From the NCBI RefSeq assembly GCF_026072635.1, contig NZ_AP023081.1, positions 5,886,501 through 5,950,500 of the forward strand: a stretch of 64,000 nucleotides of DNA, given 5' to 3'. A program made the position numbers and the translations under genes. The notes beneath the pieces are model-generated. The model did no database searches. It was not told where the DNA came from and was given only the letters and a program-made list of their open reading frames with translations. Origin of the DNA: Pseudomonas solani. GTDB taxonomy: Bacteria > Pseudomonadota > Gammaproteobacteria > Pseudomonadales > Pseudomonadaceae. Shown one piece after another: positions 25,827 through 33,240 of this stretch (positions are counted from its first letter, which is position 1; every line of letters starts with the position of its first letter).

Positions 25827-26660
25827 GCGGGGGATTCCTGGGCAGTGGTGGCGAAGCGCGTAGCTTGGTGAAGGCAAAAGCCCAGGTCAAACGCAACGGC
25901 CCGGGCAGCGGTAACAAAGCGTTATCAGAGATTGCAGGAAGGCCCCGGGGTTCCCTGCGCCCTCCTTCCAACGCAATTTTCGGGGTGACTGTAGGGGCGA
26001 TTTCAGTGGCTCTGTCTGCGTTAAGTGTTGCTAGAAGATTTGGACCCAACTGATTGCCGAGTTTTGTTGGTGCTTCTGGTTTCGCCCACCCGGGCGAGTC
26101 CCTTTTAACAATCGTCGGAATGCCGAACCACTTAAAAGGAACCAAAAGGGCTTGCCCCATCATCCGGCCCCGGCTTCGCCGGGGTTCCCTCACTCCATCG
26201 TCGCTATCGGGGGCCGGCGCGATGGGCCATCCATGGCCTGGCGCGCCTCTCGCGGCATCCATGCCGCTCTTCCCCCGGCGCAACGACTGCGTTCGGCCTC
26301 CTGGAGGGGCGTTGGCGGCTGCTCCAACTTTCTTCGTCCAGCGCATCGCTACGTGGTGCGCACGGGCTTTCGTAGGATGGTGTAGAGCGAAGCGAAACCC
26401 ATGCGGTGGCGGTGGTACGAACTCTTGGACGCCCGGAAAGGGCCGTGCTTGAGCGCTTGCTTTAAAACCACAACAGCTAACGCAGACAGAGCCATTTCAG
26501 TCGCCAAGCGATGCGCAGCATCGCCCTTGCCTCTCCTGCACCCTCCCCCTCGCAGACACGCCCCCCTCCGGTGGATGGCTGTCAAGGCATGCCTCCCGCA
26601 GAAGCTTCGCGAGCAGAGCTCGCTCCTACGGGAACGTGCCGGCCGGTGTGGCCGATGCCC
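25827..26660. other. Gene-free region with scattered repeats
   Basis: About 830 bases between mltA and the purine permease. The open frames here have codon use unlike the neighbours and no homologous look. Visible: a hairpin CCCCGGCTTCGCCGGGG at about 26168-26184, a genus-type repeat with GGATGGTGTAGAGCGAAGCG at 26376-26395, and TTCGCGAGCAGAGCTCGCTC near 26607. The G+C is lower than in flanking genes around 25980-26140. No gene is called. Confidence 0.5.
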
Positions 26661-26691
26661 CAAATAAAGAACCCGGCCACTGGGGCCGGGT
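26661..26691 (-). terminator. Rho-independent terminator of the purine permease gene
   Basis: On the minus strand the stem ACCCGGCC/GGCCGGGT is followed by TCTTTATTT. It lies 22 bp after the permease stop. Confidence 0.6.
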
Positions 26692-26712
26692 CCGGTTTAT
26701 CGCGGGGGTGCG

Positions 26713-28260
26713 TCAGTGCACCGCGTCCGCCTGGCTTCGCGTCGGCCTTGGGGCCGGGCTGCCGTGGTGGTCGTCATCGTCGGCCAGCGGCACTTCGTTA
26801 CCTTCGGCGTCGTACAGCTTGCCGTTCTGGAAGTAATCGCCATCGTTCAGCGCGGCGATGTCGGTGTAGCGCAGGCTGCGTTCGTGGCCGGCGGAGATCA
26901 CCGAAGGCTGGTCGGGGTTACCGGCGGTGAACTGGTTGAACACCAGGTTCAGCAGGATGGCCATGATTGCCGCCGAGCTGATGCCGGAATGGAAGATGGT
27001 TTCGAACCAGGCGGGGAAGTGCTCGTAGAAGCTCGGTGCGGCGATCGGGATCATGCCGAAGCCGAGGGAGGTGGAGACGATGATCAGGTTCATGTTGTTG
27101 CGGTAGTCGACCTTGGCCAGGGTGCGGATGCCGCTGGCGGCGACGGTGCCGAACAGCACGATGCCGGCGCCCCCAAGTACCGAGGTCGGCACGGCAGCGA
27201 CCACGCGCCCCATCACCGGCAGCAGGCCCAGGGTGACCAGGATCAGGCCACCGGTGGCCACCACGTAGCGGCTCTTCACACCGGTGACGGCGACCAGGCC
27301 GACGTTCTGGGCGAAGGCGCTCTGGGTGAAGGAACCGAACAGCGGCGCCAGCACGCTGGACAGCATGTCGGCGCGCAGGCCGTTGCCGAGGCGCTTGGAG
27401 TCGACCTTGGTGCCGATGATCTCGCCCACGGCGAGGATATCGGCCGAGGTTTCCACCAGGGTCACCAGGATCACGATGCACATCGACAGGATGGCGGCAA
27501 CGTGGAAGGTCGGCATGCCGAAGTGCAGCAGCGACGGCATCGCCACGATCGGGCCTTCAGCGACCTTGGAGAAATCGGTCAGGCCCAGGGCCATGGCGAT
27601 CAGGGTGCCAAGGACCATGGCCAGGAGGATCGACAGGCGCGAGATGGTGGAGCTGCCGATCTTGCTCAGCAGCAGCACGATGCCCAGGGTCATGGCGGCC
27701 AGGCCGATGTTGGTCATGCTGCCGAAGTCCGGGGACTGGCTGTTACCGCCCATGGCCCAGCGTGCGGCCACCGGCATCAGCGTCAGGCCGATGGTGGTGA
27801 TCACCACCCCCGTGACCAAGGGCGGGAAGAACTTGGTGACGCGGGAGAAGATGGGGGTGATCAACAGGCCGATCAGTGATGCGGCCATCACCGCGCCCAG
27901 CACCGACTGGATGCCGCCCTCACCGTTGTTGCTGCCGAGGATGGCGATCATGGTGGCGACGCCGGCGAAGGACACGCCCTGGACGAGGGGCAGCTGACAG
28001 CCGAAGAACGGCAGGCCGAGGGTCTGGAGGAGGGTTGCGAGGCCGCCAGCGAACAACGAGGCGGCGATCAACAGACCGATTTCGGAAGGGCTTAGCCCTG
28101 CCGCCTGGCCGAGGATCAGCGGGACGGCGACTATGCCGCCATACATCGTCAGGACATGCTGCAATCCGTAGGCGAGGTTGGCGCCGATGCCAAGGTTCTC
28201 GTCTTCCGGACGTGATGCGACGGACGTAGCTTCGGATAGCTTGTTCATGAGGAGGTGCAC
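26713..28260 (-). CDS. NCS2-family purine (xanthine/uric acid) permease
   Basis: A 511-515 residue inner-membrane permease with about fourteen membrane segments. Family blocks are NLAYGLQHVLTMYGGIVAVP near the start, GCQLPLVQGVSF, and ETSADILAVGEIIGTKVD, followed by AFAQNVGLVAVTGVKSRYV. The last matches the NCS2 motif QNxGxxxxTGxxSR. The xanthine/urate branch is favoured over uracil because of this block and the length. Start options are GTG 28260 (AAGAAG upstream) and ATG 28248; the N-terminus is uncertain by four residues. The upstream region holds palindromes (28322-28331 and 28360-28373). Confidence 0.85.
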   Translation of the reverse strand: MHLLMNKLSEATSVASRPEDENLGIGANLAYGLQHVLTMYGGIVAVPLILGQAAGLSPSEIGLLIAASLFAGGLATLLQTLGLPFFGCQLPLVQGVSFAGVATMIAILGSNNGEGGIQSVLGAVMAASLIGLLITPIFSRVTKFFPPLVTGVVITTIGLTLMPVAARWAMGGNSQSPDFGSMTNIGLAAMTLGIVLLLSKIGSSTISRLSILLAMVLGTLIAMALGLTDFSKVAEGPIVAMPSLLHFGMPTFHVAAILSMCIVILVTLVETSADILAVGEIIGTKVDSKRLGNGLRADMLSSVLAPLFGSFTQSAFAQNVGLVAVTGVKSRYVVATGGLILVTLGLLPVMGRVVAAVPTSVLGGAGIVLFGTVAASGIRTLAKVDYRNNMNLIIVSTSLGFGMIPIAAPSFYEHFPAWFETIFHSGISSAAIMAILLNLVFNQFTAGNPDQPSVISAGHERSLRYTDIAALNDGDYFQNGKLYDAEGNEVPLADDDDHHGSPAPRPTRSQADAVH

Positions 28261-28321
28261 TCACTTCTTGTCGTTGTTGTGGGCGCACTGTAAACAAAAG
28301 TGTCTGCATATATCCAGAGGG

Positions 28322-28331
28322 TTGTATACAA
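28322..28331. promoter_or_regulatory. Palindrome TTGTATACAA upstream of the purine permease
   Basis: A perfect 10-bp palindrome 62 bp before the permease start, inside an AT-rich promoter-like stretch. It has the look of a GntR-type operator; the regulator is not in the window. Confidence 0.4.
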
Positions 28332-28359
28332 AAAATACGCTAGTGAAATCCTCATTTCC

Positions 28360-28373
28360 TGACCAAGTGGTCA
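28360..28373. promoter_or_regulatory. Palindrome TGACCA-N2-TGGTCA, copy 1
   Basis: Perfect inverted repeat TGACCAAGTGGTCA about 100 bp upstream of the purine permease start. A second copy lies at 28505-28518 before the divergent small gene. Confidence 0.5.
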
Positions 28374-28504
28374 TAACCCTGTATCCATGCGGGTTGCGGC
28401 CTGAAGGCAGCAAAAGCGGACGTGACGGACGGCACTTTTCGAGTCGTGGCACGGCTCACACTGACAGTGTTTACAGCGACTGGATTTCGCCTACGCTGAT
28501 GCCG

Positions 28505-28518
28505 TGACCAGGTGGTCA
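28505..28518. promoter_or_regulatory. Palindrome TGACCA-N2-TGGTCA, copy 2
   Basis: Perfect inverted repeat TGACCAGGTGGTCA, 30 bp before the start of the 28548 gene. The centres of the two copies are 145 bp apart, suggesting a shared regulator or looping. The rest of this divergent region (28261-28547) shows no gene. Confidence 0.5.
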
Positions 28519-28547
28519 GCCCAACCGCATTCAAGGAGGAAACGCGC

Positions 28548-28814
28548 ATGCCGCTCGCCATGGCCGATATCGGCAAACTCTTCACCCTCTACATGCCCGC
28601 CTACATGTGCGAGGCGACCCGCATGGAAAACGGCACGGTCTCGCTGCAATTCACCCGCCGTACCGATCTGGACGTGATCACCATCCACGGCATGACCCAG
28701 GCCGAGCTGTCGTCGCCGCTGTCCATCCGGCAGCTGAGCAAGGTGCTGAGCGAGGAATTCGCCATTGCCATCGCCAACCGCCGCAGCTTTCGACCCCGCG
28801 CCCTGAGCGCGTGA
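28548..28814 (+). CDS. Small hypothetical protein, possibly DUF1652-like
   Basis: An 88-residue protein with strong AAGGAGG seven bases before the ATG at 28548. It begins MPLAMADIGKLFTLYMPAYM and the middle reads CEATRMENGTVSLQFTRRTD, with an alternating hydrophobic pattern like the small Pseudomonas DUF1652 proteins. This is a by-eye guess. No signal peptide. Divergent from the purine permease. Confidence 0.6.
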   Translation: MPLAMADIGKLFTLYMPAYMCEATRMENGTVSLQFTRRTDLDVITIHGMTQAELSSPLSIRQLSKVLSEEFAIAIANRRSFRPRALSA

Positions 28815-29054
28815 CCCCAGCGGCACGCCCGGGCAACCACCCGGGCGCGCCGTCGCAACCCGCATCCTTCCGCCCTCCTCGACCCGCGCTGCACGCGACC
28901 GGAACCCGCAAGCCCCTGCATCGCTCCAATCTGCGGTCGCCGCCGGCATTCGCCGTTGCGACGAAAGATCGGCTTCGCACTGGCGCAGGCCCCGGTTTCC
29001 GCTGCACTATCGCAACGGGAGAAAGAGCCAGGTTCGCCAACAAGGAAGGCTGCA

Positions 29055-29285
29055 ATGCATTACTTCGATATCCAGTACAAGCTCAGGGGCGCACCAAGAA
29101 GCCTTCGTGTGCGCCACACGGAAAAGGAAATGGGCCTGGAGCTGGCCCTCGCGCACATCATTGCCGAGCACCGCGGGCAGCTGGAGGTGGACCGCAGCCT
29201 GGGCGGCTCCTCCTTCGAGAACAAGGTGCTCGCCTCCCAGGAGATCGGCGTCTCCGGCGTCACCACCCACCGGGTGGACGGCTAG
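29055..29285 (+). CDS. Small hypothetical protein, 76 aa
   Basis: A 76-residue soluble protein (MHYFDIQYKLRGAPRSLRVR...) with AAGGAAGG upstream of the ATG at 29055. It shows beta-rich N-terminal and helical middle parts (EKEMGLELALAHIIAEHRG) and no recognised motif. Its stop is 6 bp from the convergent neighbour's stop. Small conserved protein of unknown role. Confidence 0.6.
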   Translation: MHYFDIQYKLRGAPRSLRVRHTEKEMGLELALAHIIAEHRGQLEVDRSLGGSSFENKVLASQEIGVSGVTTHRVDG

Positions 29286-29291
29286 CCCGGA

Positions 29292-29714
29292 TCAGGCCGA
29301 GATCAACGGCCAACGGTCCTGGATGAATTCGCAGCCCAGCGGCGGCTGCCCGATCACCACATAGACCCGGCGCTCCCGCTCGGTCTCCAGCAGCACGCCT
29401 TGCAGGCACTGGCTCGCCACCAGGTCGAACCAGTGCGGCTGCTGCGCCCGGTCCTTCTCCATGTAGCGCTGCACGGCGATCTTCACCGCCTGTGGGCGAT
29501 AGGGCTCCCAGGCTTCCAGGGTCATGCAGTTCTCCCGCGCCCAGCCACTGGCGGGCAAGGCCCCCGGCTGCCGTGGCCGGCGCCCCCAGGGAACCCACTC
29601 GATGGAGCCATCGGGTCGCACCACGGGCAGTTCCGCCCTGGGGCTGAGGAAGTACACCCGCCTCGCCCTGCCGCTTTCCGTAAAACGACCCGCCACCTCG
29701 ACGCCTCCGCACAT
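29292..29714 (-). CDS. Hypothetical protein, divergent SRAP-like (SOS response-associated peptidase-like) fold
   Basis: A 140-residue frame if translation starts at ATG 29714, giving MCGGVEVAGRFTESGRARRV. A Met-Cys start followed by G-R-F is the hallmark of SRAP/YedK proteins, whose Cys2 attacks abasic DNA. Later segments (PVVRPDGSIEWVPWGRRPRQ; WARENCMTLEAW) loosely follow the SRAP order of a PVVR strand, WG loop and N-A-R-x-E block. The canonical Asn/Glu/His set is not clearly complete, and the protein is much shorter than YedK. An upstream ATG at 29819 would bury the Cys. The assignment is tentative. Confidence 0.45.
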   Translation of the reverse strand: MCGGVEVAGRFTESGRARRVYFLSPRAELPVVRPDGSIEWVPWGRRPRQPGALPASGWARENCMTLEAWEPYRPQAVKIAVQRYMEKDRAQQPHWFDLVASQCLQGVLLETERERRVYVVIGQPPLGCEFIQDRWPLISA

Positions 29715-29948
29715 GACGACCCCCGAACCCTGGCTACCGATAGGAAAATCGACCGTTAAAAACGACTTCCGCTGCATGGCGTGACATGCCTTTCGTCGCC
29801 AAGTGCCGCCAATGCTCAAGGGCGCGGGTTGCAGCAGATTGCTAGCATTGCCAGCGCGGCGCGTTCTGCTAGGTTTGCCACTTCTGATATCAGGGGGTCA
29901 TCGGTACGCCAGTGCACCGATGCAGTGCGATCGAGTCCGCAGACGCTT

Positions 29949-30215
29949 ATGGAATGGTTGATCAGTTACCGGTTCAAGGGTGAACCCCGGCACATGAAGA
30001 TGAACACCCGGGACATCCCCAACATCAAGGCCATAGGCTTCTCCATCTACACCCTCGAGTTCCCGGGCGAGAAACGGCCGTCCCGCTCCAGCGAAGCGAT
30101 CCAGGATTGGCTCGCCGACTGCAACATCGAAGTCACCGACGTGCGCCTGCTACGGCGCACGGGCGGCGCCGAGGCACCCTACAGCCAGCTGCTGCCCGGG
30201 CGCGACTCTTCCTGA
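29949..30215 (+). CDS. Small hypothetical protein, 88 aa
   Basis: An 88-residue soluble protein starting at ATG 29949 (MEWLISYRFKGEPRHMKMNT) and ending RRTGGAEAPYSQLLPGRDSS. The ribosome binding site is weak, so the start is uncertain; MKMNTRDIPN at 29997 is another choice. I do not recognise a family. Convergent with metC. Confidence 0.5.
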   Translation: MEWLISYRFKGEPRHMKMNTRDIPNIKAIGFSIYTLEFPGEKRPSRSSEAIQDWLADCNIEVTDVRLLRRTGGAEAPYSQLLPGRDSS

Positions 30216-30233
30216 CCGCCCATCCGCAGCGTC

Positions 30234-31415
30234 TCAGCCAGCTGCGGCCAGGCGGGCGAAACCACGGGCCAGGTCGCCCTTGAGGTCGTCCATGTCTTCC
30301 AGGCCGATCTGCAGGCGCAAGGCGAAGCCTTCGGCCTCCCAACGGGTGGCGGTGCGGTAGGTGCTGCAATCGAAGGGGATCACCAGGCTTTCGTAGCCGC
30401 CCCAGGAGAAGCCCATGCTGAAGATCGACAGGTTGTCGAGCATCGCCGCCAGGCCATCGCGGGTGTAGCCCGGCGCCAGGACGATGGAGAACAGCCCGGA
30501 CGAGCCCTTGAAGTCGCGCTTCCAGTGGGCATGGCCGGGGCAGCTCTCGAAGGCCGGGTGCAACACGCGGGACACCTCCGGGCGCTCGCTCAGCCAGCGG
30601 GCCATCTCCAGGCCACGCCGCTCCGCTTCCTTGAGCCGCAGGAACAGCGTGCGCATGCCGCGCAGCGCCTGCACGCAGTCTTCCGCGCCGGGCAGCATCG
30701 ACATGGCGTCGTAGGTGGCGCGCAGGGCTGGCCAGCAGGCCTCGTTGGCGGTGACCAGCCCCAGCAGGATGTCCGAATGCCCGCCCAGGTACTTGGTGCC
30801 CGCCTCCACCGTCAGGTCGATGCCGTGGTCGTGGCCACGGAAGAAGATCGGCGTCGCCCAGGTGTTGTCGAGGATGGTCTTCACCCCGTGGCGGCGCGCC
30901 ACCTCCACCAGGGCCGGGATGTCCTGCACCTCGAAGCTCTGCGAGCCGGGCGCTTCCAGGAACAGGGTGGTGGTGTTCGGGCCGATCAGGCGTTCGATAT
31001 CGGCGCCGATCATCGGGTCGTAGTAGGTGGTGGTCACGCCGTAGCGGGCCAGCATCTGGTTGCAGAAATTGCGCGTGGGCCGGTAGACGCTGTCGGGGAT
31101 CAGGATGTGGTCGCCCGCCTTGGTGGTGCTGAACAGCGCCAGCGCCACGGCCCCCAGGCCCGAGGTGGACAGCACGGTGCCCTTGGCGCCGGTGAGCTGG
31201 GTCCAGGCGTCCTCCAGGTGGGCGATGGTCGGCGAACCGGCCGTGCCGTAGGAGAAGCGACTGCGCCGGGCTTCGATGTCATCCAGCGTCTTGTAGATGA
31301 TGGTCGAGCCCTTGTAGAGCGGCGCGTTGACGAAGCCGAACTGCTCCGCCGGGTCGCGGCCGAGCATGGTGAGCTGGGTGCTGATACTGAATGCCGGGAT
31401 ATCGTCTTTATTCAT
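30234..31415 (-). CDS. metC: Cystathionine beta-lyase
   Basis: A 393-residue PLP enzyme of the Cys/Met metabolism family. It converts cystathionine to homocysteine, pyruvate and ammonia in the cytosol. Visible are SRFSYGTAGSPTIAHLEDAW near the N-terminus, LDNTWATPIFFRGHDHGIDL, and EAGTKYLGGHSDILLG with the PLP-binding lysine. The Y-x-T-A-G-S-P-T block is typical of MetC rather than MetB. The ATG at 31415 (MNKDDIPAFS) is chosen over an in-frame ATG at 31445. It stands alone in its transcript. Confidence 0.88.
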   Translation of the reverse strand: MNKDDIPAFSISTQLTMLGRDPAEQFGFVNAPLYKGSTIIYKTLDDIEARRSRFSYGTAGSPTIAHLEDAWTQLTGAKGTVLSTSGLGAVALALFSTTKAGDHILIPDSVYRPTRNFCNQMLARYGVTTTYYDPMIGADIERLIGPNTTTLFLEAPGSQSFEVQDIPALVEVARRHGVKTILDNTWATPIFFRGHDHGIDLTVEAGTKYLGGHSDILLGLVTANEACWPALRATYDAMSMLPGAEDCVQALRGMRTLFLRLKEAERRGLEMARWLSERPEVSRVLHPAFESCPGHAHWKRDFKGSSGLFSIVLAPGYTRDGLAAMLDNLSIFSMGFSWGGYESLVIPFDCSTYRTATRWEAEGFALRLQIGLEDMDDLKGDLARGFARLAAAG

Positions 31416-31811
31416 TGCGAGGCGGACCAGGGATCGTCGAAGCAACCGATGCTACCTGAAGCCTGCCCGTGGTTCACGAAGGCTTCCCGTCACCGACGGG
31501 CTTTACCCTCAGGACCGATACCACGTTAGAGCGTGGCTTTGCTTTTGCTCCCCTGGCGGAGGGCGCAATCAGACCTCGGAGCATGCAGCCGCCGCTCACT
31601 TCGCGCGTAGGGTGTGCTGCGCGCACCTGGAACTCGCCGGAAGCACCGTGCGGCGGTGCGCACGGCACACCCTACGATCCTGTCGGGTCCTCCGCTTGAA
31701 TCCTCACAGGCAGAGCCGATGACTCATGACCACGTCCTGAGGACATGGCTTCCCACGCTCGAATGAAAACGTCACACGCGCGACATGAAACCGTCATCCA
31801 ATCCCACGATC
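31416..31811. other. Gene-free region upstream of metC
   Basis: No credible gene. It includes a long inverted repeat at 31606-31676 and the putative promoter of metC at the left end. Confidence 0.45.
31606..31676. repeat. Long imperfect inverted repeat
   Basis: Arms CGTAGGGTGTGC (31606 on) and GCACACCCTACG (ending 31676) with further pairing of GCGCACC and GGTGCGC inside. It can form a 70-base hairpin and is the sort of repeat seen between Pseudomonas genes. Confidence 0.65.
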
Positions 31812-31911
31812 ATGGCCTTGCATCCAACGGCAGATGGATGCATGCAGAATGCTTCTGATTGGCAGGCCCATATGGGTAATACCGACCTCTTGCAGGTCGG
31901 TTTTTTTTTTG
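31812..31911 (+). ncRNA. Candidate small RNA ending in an orphan strong terminator
   Basis: No protein gene precedes the terminator on this strand. Upstream are two self-complementary elements: TGCATCCA/TGGATGCA at 31819-31842 and the palindrome CCCATATGGG at 31867-31876. The terminator is a perfect 8-bp stem with ten T. Together they make a compact RNA of about 100 nt with a poly-U end, the form of Hfq-dependent small RNAs. No named family was recognised. The 5' end is a guess. Alternatively it is a terminator for antisense transcription from further left. Confidence 0.4.
31881..31910 (+). terminator. Strong Rho-independent terminator (orphan)
   Basis: ACCGACCT-CTTGC-AGGTCGGT stem-loop followed directly by a run of T to 31910. 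It is the strongest intrinsic terminator in the window and lies in front of the 32014 gene, not after one. Confidence 0.85.
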
Positions 31912-32013
31912 CGCCGGGGAATCCGTTGCAGGCCATTACCAAGCCGGCCCGCTGCAACTTCACGGCAACATTCATCCCCCAGACTGCGCGCAGTTTTCCC
32001 CGAGGTCCTACCC

Positions 32014-32205
32014 GTGACACGCGCCACCCGAGACTTCCGCAAGAACCTGGAAAGAGTCGCCATCCACAACGAGGACGCCGCCATCGCCGTGATGCGCGCC
32101 GCCGACCGTATCGGCGACGAGTCCCTGCGCCAGCAGCTGTTCGACGTCATCCAGCGCATGCACCAGGACGCCCTGGACCTGCGCGCCATGCGGGACGCCG
32201 TCTAG
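32014..32205 (+). CDS. Small hypothetical protein, 63 aa
   Basis: A 63-residue, all-helical, charged protein (start GTG at 32014; TRATRDFRKNLERVAIHNED ... MRDAV). GAGG lies eight bases upstream. It has no signal peptide and no known motif. It is convergent with the hydroxylase reductase gene (22-bp gap). The start and even existence are moderately certain. Confidence 0.5.
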   Translation: MTRATRDFRKNLERVAIHNEDAAIAVMRAADRIGDESLRQQLFDVIQRMHQDALDLRAMRDAV

Positions 32206-32227
32206 GCCTCCCGCACGGCATTCCGCC

Positions 32228-33172
32228 TCAGGCCTCGCCCAGTCGGGCGACAGCCCGCAGCATCTCCTTGAAGGTGGCCAGCTGCTCCTGGCTGAAGCGG
32301 GCGAAGACGCGCTCCTGCTGGCGCTCGGCGATCTCCCAGAGGGTTTCCGCCTGGTCCATGCCCGCGGGCGTGAGGCTGCAGCCCTGGGCATCGCCGGCGA
32401 GCATGCCCTTGCGGGTCAGGGTGTCCACCGCCGCTTCGATCTCCCGCGTCGGCATGTTCACCAGTTGCTGCAGGGCGGCCATGCCCAGGCTCGCATCCTT
32501 CTCCAGCACCATCAGCATGCGCGCCTCGCTGGTGCGCAGCCCGGTGGACAGCTGCCGGGGCTGGTAGTCCTCCTGGTAGCCGCGCACGGCCTGGGTCATC
32601 AGGTAATAGAGGTTGTCGTTGAGGCGCCCCTGGAAGGCGGTGCGGGTGGCGGCCTCGTCCTTCTTCAGCAGGCGCGGGTGCGGCAGCACCGTCGAATAGG
32701 CGCCCTGGTGATACAGCAGCGGCGCCCGGCCCAGATCATCGAAGGCGACGACCTTGCCGATCAGGATCCAGTGGTCGCCACCGTCCAGCTCCTGGTACTT
32801 CTCACACTGGAAGCGCGCCGCGCATTCCTCAAGCAGCGGCGCACCACCGGCACCCTCCTCCACGCGCAGGCCGGCGAAGCGGTCGTCGCTGGGGCGGGCG
32901 AACTGGTTGGAGATGTCGATCTGGTCGGCGGCCAGCACGTTCACCGCGAAGTGCCCGGCACGGGCGAAGACCTCGTGGCTGGTGGCGCGCTTGTCGATGC
33001 TCCAGAGCACCAGCGGCGGGTCCAGCGACACCGAGTTGAAGCTGTTGGCGGTCATGCCCACGCGGCGGCCATCGGCGGCGGCGGTCATGACGGTCACGCC
33101 GGTGGCGAAGTTACCCAGGGCACGGCGGAAGGCACGCGGGTCGAAGCCCGCTTCATTGTTCTGTTGGGTCAT
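32228..33172 (-). CDS. 4-hydroxyphenylacetate 3-hydroxylase, flavin reductase component (C1 type)
   Basis: A 314-residue protein, the length of the Acinetobacter baumannii C1 reductase. Residues about 12-165 form the flavin reductase domain (FRRALGNFATGVTVMTA; GMTANSFNSVSLDPPLV). Residues about 190-314 are a MarR-like helical domain (TSEARMLMVLEKDASLGMAA, LQQLVNMPTREIEAAVDTLT). In C1, that tail inhibits the reductase until 4-HPA binds. It supplies reduced FMN, using NADH, to the oxygenase encoded 68 bp upstream in the same operon. Start ATG at 33172 (MTQQNNEAGFDPRAFRRALG). Substrate identity is inferred from the neighbouring hpa genes. Confidence 0.82.
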   Translation of the reverse strand: MTQQNNEAGFDPRAFRRALGNFATGVTVMTAAADGRRVGMTANSFNSVSLDPPLVLWSIDKRATSHEVFARAGHFAVNVLAADQIDISNQFARPSDDRFAGLRVEEGAGGAPLLEECAARFQCEKYQELDGGDHWILIGKVVAFDDLGRAPLLYHQGAYSTVLPHPRLLKKDEAATRTAFQGRLNDNLYYLMTQAVRGYQEDYQPRQLSTGLRTSEARMLMVLEKDASLGMAALQQLVNMPTREIEAAVDTLTRKGMLAGDAQGCSLTPAGMDQAETLWEIAERQQERVFARFSQEQLATFKEMLRAVARLGEA

Positions 33173-33240
33173 GGCGATTCCTCGCAACCGGGCCCGCGCC
33201 CGGTTGGCAGGTGAGCGAACGGAGTGTGGCGCGGAGCAGG

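Noticed and set aside
26054..26452. 132-codon open frame between mltA and the purine permease
   Set aside because: Covers repeats and hairpins, has no ribosome binding site and unusual composition; no recognisable family.
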